Source: Longimicrobium sp.
GTDB lineage: Bacteria > Gemmatimonadota > Gemmatimonadetes > Longimicrobiales > Longimicrobiaceae
Reading direction: 5' to 3'
Assembly (NCBI GenBank): GCA_036377595.1
Contig: DASUYB010000105.1
Span: 62,001 to 126,000, forward strand
Length of the DNA stretch: 64,000 nt
Made by a program: the position numbers and the translations under genes. Shown here in pieces: positions 27,073 through 35,196 of the stretch (the first letter of the stretch is position 1; every line of letters starts with the position of its first letter). The notes beneath the pieces are model-generated. The model saw only the letters and a list, made by a program, of their open reading frames with translations, had not been told where the DNA came from and did not search any database.

Positions 27073-28712
27073 ACCCCGGGCTGCGGCTGCTGGCGCTGCG
27101 CCTGGCGCGCGGCCGCCTCCGCCGCATCGGGCGGCGGATGAAGACGGTGCGCGGCGCGCTCGGCGTGGGCGCGACCGTGCTCTTCCTCCTCGGCTTTGCG
27201 GCGCTGCAGCTCTGGCGGGCGATCGACCCCGAGATGCGCGGCGGCACCCCGTCGCCCGGGTCGCTGCGGACCTTCGTTCCCGCGATCGTGACGGTGCTGA
27301 CCGTGATCGCCGCGGTCAGCGAGCGCGGCCTCTACTTCACGCCGCCGGAGATCGCCTTCCTCTTTCCAGCACCCGTCGGCCGGCGAGAGCTCCTCCTCTA
27401 CAACCTGGTGACGCGCCTGGGCGTGCAGGTGCTCTCCGGCCTCTGGGTGTCCGTCTACACCGTCCTTTACGCGCCGCTGCCGCTGGCCGGGTTCGCGGCG
27501 GTGATGCTGGCGTTCGTGTTCATGTACGTGGCCGCGCAGGCGCTGGCCCTCGGCGCCACGGCCGCGGAGGCGTACCTGTCGCCCGTGGCGCGGCGGCTGG
27601 CGCGTACGGCGCTGATCGCGGGCATCGTCCTCGTCGTCGCCTCCGCGGCGATGGGCGCGGCGCCAGGGGCGACGGGAGAGAGATTCCGCGCGGTGCTCGA
27701 CTCGCCCGTGGTGCGCGTAGCGTCGATCGCCGCGCGGCCATTGGGCGAGCTGTTCGCGGCGGAGACGGCGGGCGCGGCGGTGATGTGGGGGCTCGCGTCG
27801 GCGGCGATCGTGGGGATCGCGGTGACGCTCGTGCTCTCGTTCGACGTGGCGTACACGGAGCGTTCGCTGGCGGTGGGACGGCGCGTGCAGCAGCGCCTGA
27901 GCCGGATGCTCTCCACGCGCGGGGACGGGGAGGGGAGCGACGCGCCGCCGCCGCGCTTCCGCCCGCGCGCGCCGCGGCTGCCGCTCCCCGGGCGCGCGGG
28001 GCCGCTCGCGTGGCGCCAGCTGACCGAGCTGCTGCGGACGCCGCGGGCCATGCTGTCGCCGCTGGTGTTCGGCGCGGTGTGGCTGGTGGCGATGTTCGGG
28101 GGGATCCGCGCGTCGGGCGGGGGATCGGAAGCGATGCAGTCGTCCGTCCTGGCCACGGCGCTGCTGATGCCGGTGATCTTCGGCAACCCGCTGCCCTTCG
28201 ACTTCCGCCGCGACCTGGACCGCATCGCCTTCCTGCGCTCGCTGCCGCTACGGCCCTTTGCCGTCGCCGTGGGACAGGTATTTCCGGCGGCGGTCTGCTT
28301 CGCGCTGTTCGAGGTGCTGGTGCTGGTCGGCGCGGCGGCGCTCACCGGCGCGGTGCCGGCGGGGTGGATCGTGGCCGCGGCGGTGCTGACGCTTCCCATC
28401 GCCTGGTGCACGGCGGCGCTGGAGAACCTGCTCTTCCTGTGGATGCCGTACCGCGTGGGCCCCGACGGCCGCGCCGGCGCGCAGTTCCTGGGCAAGGCGC
28501 TGCTGCTGATGCTGATGAAGATGGTGGCGCTGGCGGTCCTCGCCACGGCGGGGATCGGCACGTGGTGGGGGCTGCGCCTCGCCGGCGCGTCCGCGCCTGT
28601 CGCCATCGTCGCCGCCGCGGTGGCGATGGCGGTCCCCTGCGCGCCGCTGACATGGCTGGTCGGCCGCACCTTCGCCCGCTTCGACCTCACGCGCGCCGCG
28701 GCGGCGCCGTAG
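27069..28712 (+). CDS. ABC exporter membrane protein
   Basis: The protein has 547 residues from GTG 27069, overlapping the ATPase stop. It has about ten hydrophobic segments in two groups, split by a charged cytoplasmic loop at residues 275-320. Segments such as YFTPPEIAFLFPAPVGRRELLLYNL and NPLPFDFRRDLDRIAFLRSLPLRPFAVAVGQ are typical of the putative ABC exporter family found beside such ATPases. It probably forms a homodimeric permease with the upstream ATPase. A 73-bp palindrome follows the stop. Substrate not predictable. Confidence 0.8.
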   Translation: MNPGLRLLALRLARGRLRRIGRRMKTVRGALGVGATVLFLLGFAALQLWRAIDPEMRGGTPSPGSLRTFVPAIVTVLTVIAAVSERGLYFTPPEIAFLFPAPVGRRELLLYNLVTRLGVQVLSGLWVSVYTVLYAPLPLAGFAAVMLAFVFMYVAAQALALGATAAEAYLSPVARRLARTALIAGIVLVVASAAMGAAPGATGERFRAVLDSPVVRVASIAARPLGELFAAETAGAAVMWGLASAAIVGIAVTLVLSFDVAYTERSLAVGRRVQQRLSRMLSTRGDGEGSDAPPPRFRPRAPRLPLPGRAGPLAWRQLTELLRTPRAMLSPLVFGAVWLVAMFGGIRASGGGSEAMQSSVLATALLMPVIFGNPLPFDFRRDLDRIAFLRSLPLRPFAVAVGQVFPAAVCFALFEVLVLVGAAALTGAVPAGWIVAAAVLTLPIAWCTAALENLLFLWMPYRVGPDGRAGAQFLGKALLLMLMKMVALAVLATAGIGTWWGLRLAGASAPVAIVAAAVAMAVPCAPLTWLVGRTFARFDLTRAAAAP

Positions 28713-28738
28713 CGCGGACCTGACTCGGAAGAAGAAGG

Positions 28739-28811
28739 CTCTCACAGAGGGCACAGGGAACACAGAGGAGTTCGTTGCTGTTCTCCGTGACCTCTGTGCC
28801 CTCTGTGAGAG
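28739..28811. repeat. 73-bp palindrome, TCTCACGCAGAG family (variant)
   Basis: CTCTCACAGAGGGCACAG is mirrored exactly by CTGTGCCCTCTGTGAGAG. It lies between the ABC exporter stop and the ribosome site of the next gene on the same strand and could terminate exporter transcription. Confidence 0.75.
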
Positions 28812-28847
28812 AACTCCAGGATCGCCTGATCTTCGACGGAGGTGGAG

Positions 28848-29210
28848 ATGACGGAGCTATCGACGGGGAAGTGCGAGCCGTGCCGCAAGGGCGCGCCCAC
28901 GGTGACCGACGCCGAGGCGGCGGAGCTGATCGCGCAGCTGCCGGACTGGGGGATCGTGGACCGCGAGGGGATCAAGCGGCTGGAACGCGTGATCGCCTTC
29001 CCCGACTTCGCGTCGGCGCTGGCGTTCACCAACCGCGTCGGGGAGATCGCGGAGGAGGAGGGGCATCACCCCGCGCTGCTGACCGAGTGGGGCCGCGTGA
29101 CGGTGACCTGGTGGACGCACAAGATCCGCGGCCTGCATCGCAACGACTTCATCATGGCCGCGAAGACGGACGAGGCGCTGCGCCACATGGAGGAGACGCG
29201 CCGGGAATAG
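28848..29210 (+). CDS. phhB: Pterin-4a-carbinolamine dehydratase
   Basis: The protein has 120 residues. The core [58 protein letters not shown] carries the EEGHHP motif, and the later [12 protein letters not shown] completes the family pattern. It dehydrates 4a-hydroxytetrahydropterin, recycling the cofactor of aromatic amino acid hydroxylases. No such hydroxylase is in this window. GGAGG at 28838-28842 lies 5 bp before ATG 28848; a GTG six bases earlier overlaps that site and is unlikely. An N-terminal KCEPC pair is an extra feature seen in some bacterial homologues. Confidence 0.88.
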   Translation: MTELSTGKCEPCRKGAPTVTDAEAAELIAQLPDWGIVDREGIKRLERVIAFPDFASALAFTNRVGEIAEEEGHHPALLTEWGRVTVTWWTHKIRGLHRNDFIMAAKTDEALRHMEETRRE

Positions 29211-29216
29211 AATCCA

Positions 29217-29291
29217 TCTCCACGAAACTCGGCAGGGTCAGCGGAGAAACCGGCTGCGGTTCTCTGCTGACCCTGCTGACTCTGCGTGAGA
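29217..29291. repeat. 75-bp imperfect palindrome, TCTCACGCAGAG family
   Basis: The left arm contains CAGGGTCAGCGGAGAA and the right arm TTCTCTGCTGACCCTG, then CTCTGCGTGAGA. The left outer end has decayed. It lies between the convergent stops of phhB and the lipoprotein gene. It shares the CAGGGTCAGC word with the copy at 38389. Confidence 0.65.
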
Positions 29292-29313
29292 CCTGCCGTT
29301 TCTGACGGCTTCC

Positions 29314-29727
29314 TCAATCCCTCACGGTGACGTTCTGGTCGAGCACCGTCACGGTGCTCCCGGAGGTGCCGTCGGTCAGGATCAGGTGATAGGTGCCGCC
29401 GGACGGAACCGCCATCCGCGCGAAGTAGGTGAACCAGCGCGTGCCGCCGGTGCAGGCGCCCGTGGAGCCGCGGTTGATGGAGATCCGCAGGTCGTTGCCG
29501 GAGCGGTTGCCGTTGATGCGCACGCCCTGGTCCGCGCACGGCGTGTTGGCGTCGCCACGGACCACCACCAGCCCCGAGGTGTCGGTGTTGATGGTGGCGG
29601 GCGCGGGCGGCGTGGGCGCCGCGTCCAGCGGGGTGGCCGAGAACGAGAACTGGAAGGCGTCGCTGTCGGTGATGCTGCAGGCGGCGGCCGCCACCAGGCA
29701 GCCGAGCGCGAGGATGAGCTTCTTCAC
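29314..29727 (-). CDS. Small lipoprotein of unknown function
   Basis: The protein has 137 residues from GTG 29727 (KKLILALGCLVAAAAC), with GGAG about 7 bp upstream. The lipobox AAAC predicts lipidation at about residue 17. The rest is beta-rich, with GLVVVRGDANTPCADQGVRIN, GNDLRISINRGSTGACTGGTRWFTYFARM and a C-terminal STVTVLDQNVTVRD. Two further cysteines could form a disulfide. No known family is recognised. It lies downstream of an outer-membrane barrel gene on the same strand, separated by a hairpin. Confidence 0.65.
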   Translation of the reverse strand: MKKLILALGCLVAAAACSITDSDAFQFSFSATPLDAAPTPPAPATINTDTSGLVVVRGDANTPCADQGVRINGNRSGNDLRISINRGSTGACTGGTRWFTYFARMAVPSGGTYHLILTDGTSGSTVTVLDQNVTVRD

Positions 29728-29802
29728 GGAATCGCTCCGGATCGCATGGGCGGAGTCGCACGGCGGTGGATTTCGCCGCGAGTACACCCGGGGGCAAGAG
29801 GA

Positions 29803-29831
29803 GTGCCCGGCCGCGAGCCACGGCCGGGCAC
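29803..29831 (-). terminator. Hairpin between barrel and lipoprotein genes
   Basis: GTGCCCGGCCG and CGGCCGGGCAC form an 11-bp stem with a seven-base loop, 22 bp beyond the minus-strand stop at 29854. A pyrimidine-rich stretch follows. Confidence 0.6.
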
Positions 29832-29853
29832 GTGAATCTAAGGCACAGAACGC

Positions 29854-30603
29854 CTAACGCACGCCCACCGAGACACCCACGTGGAAGGTCAGCAGGTTGG
29901 TCTCGCTCTCCACCGGGTGCAGGGTGATGGAGCCGTCGGGGTTGTCGGTGATGTCGCCGTGGCGCAGGTACCGCGCGACGCCGTTGTGGCGGTAGGTCAG
30001 CCCCAGGTCGACGGAGACCGGGTTGCTGCGTCGGCTGACGGGGATGTACAGCCCCGCCCCGCCGCCGTACGCGAACGACGCGTCGTCGAAGTTCGTGGTG
30101 CTGGCGAAGCTCTCGCCGCTCGAGGTGCCGGCCACGCGCGACTCGGTGAAGATGTAGCTCACCCCCGCGTAGCCGTTCGCATACGGCCGCAGCGCGCCGG
30201 TGGGCAGCCCGATCTGCGGCCCCACGCCCACGAAGGCGATGTTGTTGTCGGTGACCAGGTCCACGCTCACCCGCCCGCCGATGGTGGGGCTCAGCAGCAC
30301 CCGCTGCCGCTCGTGCCCGTAGTTCACCAGCCCGGCGTCGGCGCGCAGCCCCAGCCACCCGCCCTGGTCCAGCCGCAGCAGGTAGTGGATGCTGCCGCCC
30401 CATCCCTCGTCGATGAAGTTGCTGAACTCGCCCTGCGGCTGCGCGAAGGTCAGCTCGCCGCCCAGGTAGCTGCGCGGCAGGCCCAGCTCGCGGTAGTCGC
30501 GCTCGTCGTCGCGGTCGTGGTGGTGATGTCGGTGCTGCGCCGCCAGCGGGCGCGTAACCAGCGCCGCCGCGGCGGCAACCAAGAGGAGGTTCCGGATGCG
30601 CAT
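29854..30603 (-). CDS. Outer-membrane beta-barrel protein
   Basis: The protein has 249 residues with a signal peptide (RNLLLVAAAAALVTRPLAAQ) followed by a His-rich linker (HRHHHHDRDDERD). The body alternates polar and hydrophobic residues with many aromatic strand ends (YLGGELTFAQPQGEF, WGGSIHYLLRLDQGGWLGLRADAG, SVDLGLTYRHNGVARYL) and ends TFHVGVSVGVR, as in OmpA/OmpX-like eight-stranded barrels. GAGG lies about 7 bp before ATG 30603. The role is unknown; the histidine cluster could bind metal. Confidence 0.7.
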   Translation of the reverse strand: MRIRNLLLVAAAAALVTRPLAAQHRHHHHDRDDERDYRELGLPRSYLGGELTFAQPQGEFSNFIDEGWGGSIHYLLRLDQGGWLGLRADAGLVNYGHERQRVLLSPTIGGRVSVDLVTDNNIAFVGVGPQIGLPTGALRPYANGYAGVSYIFTESRVAGTSSGESFASTTNFDDASFAYGGGAGLYIPVSRRSNPVSVDLGLTYRHNGVARYLRHGDITDNPDGSITLHPVESETNLLTFHVGVSVGVR

Positions 30604-30889
30604 GATCGGCCTCGTGTCGTTCGGTGTGGCGTCGCGGGCCCGGGGACGGCCCGCTCTGGAGGATGATTGCGAGCAACCGCGGTGCCTCGCGCGTACCGGA
30701 TTGCATGCGATTGCGCCGCATCCACTTAGCTTGCGGACGGCGGAAGGGCGGGGGGATGGAGATGACCGCGCGGGAGGACACTTCGCCGTCCGTTCCAAGG
30801 ATGCGGCGGGACGGCCGGCGGCGGTAGATTGAGGAAGATCTGATTCGGCCCGCGGAGATCAGCGGGCGTCACGCGAATGGAGGATGGCG

Positions 30890-31300
30890 ATGGCGGTGGA
30901 GATCAGCGGCACCTACACGGGCAACCTGAAGATGGAGCTGACGCACGGGCCCTCGGGCACGCCGCTGGTGACGGCGGCGCCGCGCGACAACATGGGCGAC
31001 GGCAGCTCGTTCTCACCCACCGACCTGCTGGCGGCGTCGCTGGGGTCGTGCATGGTGACGACCATGGCCATCGTCGCGCGCCGCGAGGGCATCCCCTTCG
31101 AGCGCGCGGACTTCGTGCTGCAGAAGCACATGACGCCGCAGCCGCCGCGCCGCGTAGACGCCATCCCCGTCACCATCCGCCTTCCCGCCTCGCTCACCCC
31201 CGAGCAGCGCGCGAAGCTGGAGGAGGCCGCGCGCACCTGCCCGGTGCACCGCAGCCTCCTCCCCGAGATCCGCCGCGAGGTCGAGTTCGTCTACGAGTAG
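30890..31300 (+). CDS. OsmC-family peroxiredoxin-like protein
   Basis: The protein has 136 residues from ATG 30890; GGAGG at 30879-30883 is 6 bp upstream but abuts an earlier ATG at 30884. Family features are DGSSFSPTDLLAASLGSCMVTTM with the first reactive Cys near residue 54, and ARTCPVHRSL with the second near 116. OsmC/Ohr proteins reduce organic hydroperoxides through this Cys pair in the cytoplasm. The EIRREVEFVYE end is typical of the YhfA-like branch, so peroxidase activity is inferred rather than certain. Confidence 0.85.
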   Translation: MAVEISGTYTGNLKMELTHGPSGTPLVTAAPRDNMGDGSSFSPTDLLAASLGSCMVTTMAIVARREGIPFERADFVLQKHMTPQPPRRVDAIPVTIRLPASLTPEQRAKLEEAARTCPVHRSLLPEIRREVEFVYE

Positions 31301-31328
31301 AGCCGTCTACGCGTGGAGGCCCGCCCGA

Positions 31329-31393
31329 CGTCATCCTGAGGCCGGCCAGGCCGTAATCGGCGTCGGCACAAGAGCTTGCAGGCCGAAGGATCT
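31329..31393. repeat. Single arm of GTCATCCTGAG/GAAGGATCT repeat
   Basis: CGTCATCCTGAG at 31329-31340 and GAAGGATCT at 31385-31393, with the spacing of one arm of the element at 13111. It lies between the convergent OsmC and mutY genes. Confidence 0.6.
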
Positions 31394-31450
31394 ATCGCCG
31401 CGCCGGCACGGGATTCTGCGAAGCGGCGCCGAATCTCCCGCCGGCACCGG

Positions 31451-32602
31451 TCACGCCGCGCTGGCGCCCGCCATCTGCGCGATCGCCAGCGCGGCGATCC
31501 GCTGCTGGGCTTTCGGCAGCGCGTACCTCACCACCTCGTCCGGCGCCGCCCAGGCGAACCCGTCGTAGCGCAGCGGCGCCGGCTCGCCGCCGGTCCACGC
31601 GCAGCGCACGGCGTGATACGTCGCGCGCACGTGCGTGAAGACGTGGTCCACCGTCCCGATCTCCTCCCTCGCGGCGACGGCGATCCCCAACCCCTCGCGC
31701 GCGGCGCGCCCCGCGGCATCCGCCACCGTCTCCCCGCGATGGCGGACGACGTGGGGGAACGCCCACATCCCACCCAGCCGCACGTCCACGGGGCGGCGGA
31801 CGAGCAGGAGCCTCCCCTCGTGCTCGACGACGGCGACGGCGGTGTCCTCGTGCGGCAGCGGCTTCGCCTTCTTCGGCGCGGGCCGCTGCTCCTGCGTCCC
31901 CCGCATCCGCGCGAGGCAGAGGCTGGCTACGGGGCACGTGCCGCACGCCGGCTTGCGCGGGGTGCAGACGGTGGCGCCCAGCTCCATCAGCGCCTGGTTC
32001 AGATCCCCGGGTGCGTCACCGAGCGAAACCATCTCCGCCGCCATCCCCCAAAGCTCCGCGTCCGTGGGCTCGGCGAGGTCCATCCACCGCGCGAACACGC
32101 GGCGCACGTTGCCGTCGACGACCGGCTCCGCCCGGCCGAACGCGATCGACGTCACCGCGCCCGCCGTGTACCGCCCGACGCCCGAAAGCGCGCGGAAGGT
32201 CGCCGGATCGCCGGGGACCTCGCCGCCGTGCCGGGCGACGACCTCCTGCACCGCGCGGTGGAAGTTGCGGGCGCGCGAGTAGTAGCCGAGGCCCTCCCAC
32301 TGCTTCAGCACGTCGTCGAGCGGCGCGCCGGCCAGCGCCCGGAGCGTGGGGAAGCGCTCCAGCCACCGCGCGTAGTAGCGCAGCACCGTCTCCACGCGCG
32401 TCTGCTGCAGCATCACCTCCGACAGCCACACGTGGTATGGGTCCGGCGCCTCCCCGACACCCGCGCGCCACGGCAGGTCGCGGCGGTGCGCGCGGTACCA
32501 CGCCAGCAGCCGCGCACGCAGCTCGGCGAGGGCTTCACCGGCAGAGAGATCGTGCTCGGCAGAGGGGGTCGTGCCGCTCTTTTGTGGAATCGAACGAGTC
32601 AA
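31451..32602 (-). CDS. mutY: A/G-specific adenine glycosylase MutY
   Basis: The protein is about 383 residues. It has the HhH-GPD glycosylase fold with WLSEVMLQQTRVETVLRYY (catalytic Glu), the hairpin LSGVGRYTAGAVTSIAFG, and VVDGNVRRVFAR with the catalytic Asp. The 4Fe-4S site is C-x6-C-x2-C-x5-C (CTPRKPACGTCPVASLC). A Nudix-like C-terminal domain (LLLVRRPVDVRLGGMWAFPHV) recognises 8-oxoG. It removes A opposite 8-oxoG. No ATG or GTG precedes the domain in frame; a TTG at 32602 without a clear ribosome site is the best start, so the N terminus is uncertain. Confidence 0.9.
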   Translation of the reverse strand: MTRSIPQKSGTTPSAEHDLSAGEALAELRARLLAWYRAHRRDLPWRAGVGEAPDPYHVWLSEVMLQQTRVETVLRYYARWLERFPTLRALAGAPLDDVLKQWEGLGYYSRARNFHRAVQEVVARHGGEVPGDPATFRALSGVGRYTAGAVTSIAFGRAEPVVDGNVRRVFARWMDLAEPTDAELWGMAAEMVSLGDAPGDLNQALMELGATVCTPRKPACGTCPVASLCLARMRGTQEQRPAPKKAKPLPHEDTAVAVVEHEGRLLLVRRPVDVRLGGMWAFPHVVRHRGETVADAAGRAAREGLGIAVAAREEIGTVDHVFTHVRATYHAVRCAWTGGEPAPLRYDGFAWAAPDEVVRYALPKAQQRIAALAIAQMAGASAA

Positions 32603-32632
32603 GAGAATGCGGATGCCGTTTGCTGCCTGAGA

Positions 32633-33430
32633 TCACGCGTCGCGACGCAGTCGTTCGGTGATCTTCGCGTCCACCGCCGCGAGCGTAGCCGGATCGATCG
32701 TGACGTCGGTGAGCTCGATTTGCTTCCCGAGCCACGTCAGCGGGTTCCGGCTCTTCTTCCATTCCTCCGTAAGAGAGATGACGGCAGCGGTTTCCAACAG
32801 GGGTACGGAGAGGGGAAGCGAGTCGAACCACGGTTTGCGTTCGGGAAGCACATCCCATTCGGTGACTTCGAGCTCCTCGATTCCCCCTGCCGTGGCAACG
32901 AGACGATCGACCACCGGCACGACCACCTGGAATCTGCGCTGGCGGCTGTAGCCGTGCGAGGTGAGCACGACCCCGAACCGGAAGCCGGCCTCATGATCCA
33001 CGACGCGCGCCAGGCGTCCACGTACGCTTCCATCACCCGGCTCGGCGATTCCCTCCCCGATGCCCACCGCCTGAAGCACGCTGCCGCGAACCGAGCGCAC
33101 ATGATCGGTGCAGGAAAACTGCGATGTCTTCAACAGCCCGGCGAGCTGAGGGACGAGCCGGCTGGTGATCACATAGCTGGCATGGTCCCTCGGCTGCGAC
33201 CTGTCCTGGAGCACGTAGCCCGCGCAGCCGTACACGGTCAGCTCGGTCGCCTTCGTGCTCATGTGGGCCAGCGTTCCCAACACGTGCGGATCCGCAGTGG
33301 GATCGCAGCGATTCACCAGGAAATGAGGCCGGTTCTTCAGGTCGTCGCCAGGGCGCTCCACTCCGGGGATGAAGAAGATGTGCCCGGCCGGACGCGTCTG
33401 CATTTCCGAGAAGATGCTTCCGGGTCGCAT
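32633..33430 (-). CDS. Protein of unknown function upstream of mutY
   Basis: The protein has 265 residues; ATG 33430 has GGAGG 5 bp upstream. There is no signal peptide. The N-terminal part (PAGHIFFIPGVERPGDDLKNRPHFLVNRCDP) faintly recalls the MazF/PemK barrel start (a short strand, P-G, then RPxLVV). The total length is more than double that of a MazF toxin and the C-terminal half (VVVPVVDRLVATAGGIEELEV, SLTEEWKKSRNPLTWLGKQIELTDV) is unfamiliar. It ends 30 bp before mutY on the same strand. Its codon use is less GC-skewed than the neighbours, a hint of acquired DNA. No function is assigned. Confidence 0.6.
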   Translation of the reverse strand: MRPGSIFSEMQTRPAGHIFFIPGVERPGDDLKNRPHFLVNRCDPTADPHVLGTLAHMSTKATELTVYGCAGYVLQDRSQPRDHASYVITSRLVPQLAGLLKTSQFSCTDHVRSVRGSVLQAVGIGEGIAEPGDGSVRGRLARVVDHEAGFRFGVVLTSHGYSRQRRFQVVVPVVDRLVATAGGIEELEVTEWDVLPERKPWFDSLPLSVPLLETAAVISLTEEWKKSRNPLTWLGKQIELTDVTIDPATLAAVDAKITERLRRDA

Positions 33431-33458
33431 GTGGCCTCCCCGATCTGGAAATGAAAAC

Positions 33459-33483
33459 GGCCGGGATCGAGATGATCCCGGCC
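33459..33483 (-). terminator. Rho-independent terminator on the minus strand
   Basis: GGCCGGGATC pairs with GATCCCGGCC around a five-base loop, and on the minus strand GTTTTC follows. It separates the 62-residue gene (33510-33698) from the 265-residue gene downstream, so the two are probably not one strong operon. Confidence 0.65.
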
Positions 33484-33509
33484 ATGTCGATATCGAGCTC
33501 GTCGCGCAG

Positions 33510-33698
33510 CTATCGCTTGCGCCTTGGCCGGTTCGCATGGTACGCACGCAGATGCGCGAACGCCTCCTTCTGCGCGGCGTAGAAGGCCTGAATCTCCTCC
33601 GGCGAAACCTCGGTTTCCTGTTCCGCCGTCACAGCCATTTTCCCAGCCACGGGATCGGAGGATGGCGGAGACATGGGCGGGGATTCGATCGGCTTCAT
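33510..33698 (-). CDS. Small hydrophilic protein
   Basis: The protein has 62 residues; GGAG lies 6 bp before ATG 33698. The first half is Pro/Ser-rich (IESPPMSPPSSDP). The second half is a charged helix (SPEEIQAFYAAQKEAFAHLRAYHANRPRRKR) with a very basic end. It has no known family. Its position before a 265-residue gene with weak MazF-like features invites a toxin-antitoxin reading, but an intervening terminator argues against it. Confidence 0.5.
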   Translation of the reverse strand: MKPIESPPMSPPSSDPVAGKMAVTAEQETEVSPEEIQAFYAAQKEAFAHLRAYHANRPRRKR

Positions 33699-33777
33699 CG
33701 ATACTCCAGAATGCTCGTGGTACACAGAATGAACATAATACCACCTCTCGTGGCTGGTCAACCGGCAGCGGAGACGG

Positions 33778-35031
33778 CTACCGCGCGTTGGCCAGCTCCG
33801 GCACGCGCCACGCGGCGAACAGCAGGATCGCGGCGAGCAGCACGGCGCCCATCTGCAGCTCGCCGGGGGCGCCGATCCACTTCGACACCGCGCCGGCCTG
33901 CAGCGCACCCAGCGGCGCCGTCCCCACGAACATGAAGATGTACACCGACATCACCCGGCCGCGCAGGCGGTTGGGCACGATGGACTGCAGCAACGCGTTC
34001 GCGTTGGCGTTGTTCAGGATCATCGTGAACCCCACGAACGCCAGCAGCGCCAGCGACAGCGCGAACGAGCGGGAGAGCGAGAACGCGAAGATCGCCGCGC
34101 AGAAGCTGAGCGATCCACCCAGCATCACCCGCCCGCGGCGGAAGCGGTCGCCGATGGCGGCCAGCACCAGCCCGCCGACCAGCGCGCCCGCTCCGGTGGC
34201 CGCCAGCAGCGCGCCGAGGCCCTTCGCCCCCACGTGCAGGATGTCGCGCGCGAACACGGGCATCAGCATCACGTACGGGAAGCCGAGCACCGACATCGCC
34301 GCGATCAGCCACACTAGCGTGCGGATCACCCGCACCGAGCGGATGTAGGCCAGGCCCTCGCGGATCGTCTCCAGCGTGCCCTCGCGGCGCTCCGGCGCGC
34401 GGAACGCGGGAAGGCGGATCGCCATCAGCCCGGCGATCACGAACACGTACGACGCGGCGTTCGCGTAGAAGCACGCCGCCGTCCCCGCGATCCCGATCAC
34501 CCACCCCGCGATGGCCGGGCCCATGATCCGCGTGGCGTTGAACTGCGCCGAGGTCAGCGCGATCGCGTTCGGCAGGTCCTCCCTCCCCACCAGGTCCACG
34601 AAGAACGACTGGCGCGTGGGCACCTCGAAGGCGTTCGCCGTCCCCAGCGCGAACGAGATCGCCAGCAGGGCGGGATAGGTGATCCACTCCGTCGAGGTGA
34701 GGACGCCCAGCAGCAGCGCCAGGATGCCCGCGATCGCGTTGGCCCAGACGATGATGCGGCGCTTGTCGGCGCGGTCGGCCACGGCGCCGGCGTAGAGCGA
34801 GAACAGGAAGGTGGGAAGCGAGCCGACGGCGGTGACCACGCCCAGCAGCAGCTCGGAGTTGGTCAGGTTCAGCACCAGCCACCCCTGCGCCGTGGACTGC
34901 ATCCACGTGCCGACCAGGGACAGGAACTGCCCGGCGTAGAAGAGCTGGAAGTTGCGGTGCCGCAGCGCCGCGAACGCGCCCGCACGCACCGGCGCCTCGG
35001 CCGGCTCCGCGGGCGCGTCGGGAAGCGCCAC
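33778..35031 (-). CDS. MFS transporter, EntS/DHA3-like
   Basis: The protein has 417 residues with about twelve membrane segments. The start FAALRHRNFQLFYAGQFLSLVGTWMQSTAQGWLVL is the MFS_3 (PF05977) signature. The A-like loop GAVADRADKRRIIVWANA lies between TM2 and TM3, and TTLETIREGL-type and NNANANALLQSIVPNRLRGRVMSVY segments match the family. It likely exports small molecules by proton antiport. Translation appears to begin at GTG 35031. It is monocistronic and divergent from the VWA gene. Confidence 0.85.
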   Translation of the reverse strand: MALPDAPAEPAEAPVRAGAFAALRHRNFQLFYAGQFLSLVGTWMQSTAQGWLVLNLTNSELLLGVVTAVGSLPTFLFSLYAGAVADRADKRRIIVWANAIAGILALLLGVLTSTEWITYPALLAISFALGTANAFEVPTRQSFFVDLVGREDLPNAIALTSAQFNATRIMGPAIAGWVIGIAGTAACFYANAASYVFVIAGLMAIRLPAFRAPERREGTLETIREGLAYIRSVRVIRTLVWLIAAMSVLGFPYVMLMPVFARDILHVGAKGLGALLAATGAGALVGGLVLAAIGDRFRRGRVMLGGSLSFCAAIFAFSLSRSFALSLALLAFVGFTMILNNANANALLQSIVPNRLRGRVMSVYIFMFVGTAPLGALQAGAVSKWIGAPGELQMGAVLLAAILLFAAWRVPELANAR

Positions 35032-35196
35032 GGGCGGCGACCTCTCGGGGCCACCGTCCGCAAGGAGATCGAAGTCAGGCAGGGCCGCGTCCGCGCGCCC
35101 CTGCTCGTCGTAGTCCGCCAGGATGCCTCACTTCAACACTGCGGGAACGGGGCTTATCTTACCAAGACGAGACCCTTCCGCGCCACCGGAGGCCGC

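Noticed and set aside
32633-33698. Toxin-antitoxin pair (62-residue antitoxin, MazF-like toxin)
   Set aside because: The supposed toxin is 265 residues with only weak similarity at its start, and a Rho-independent terminator lies between the two genes.
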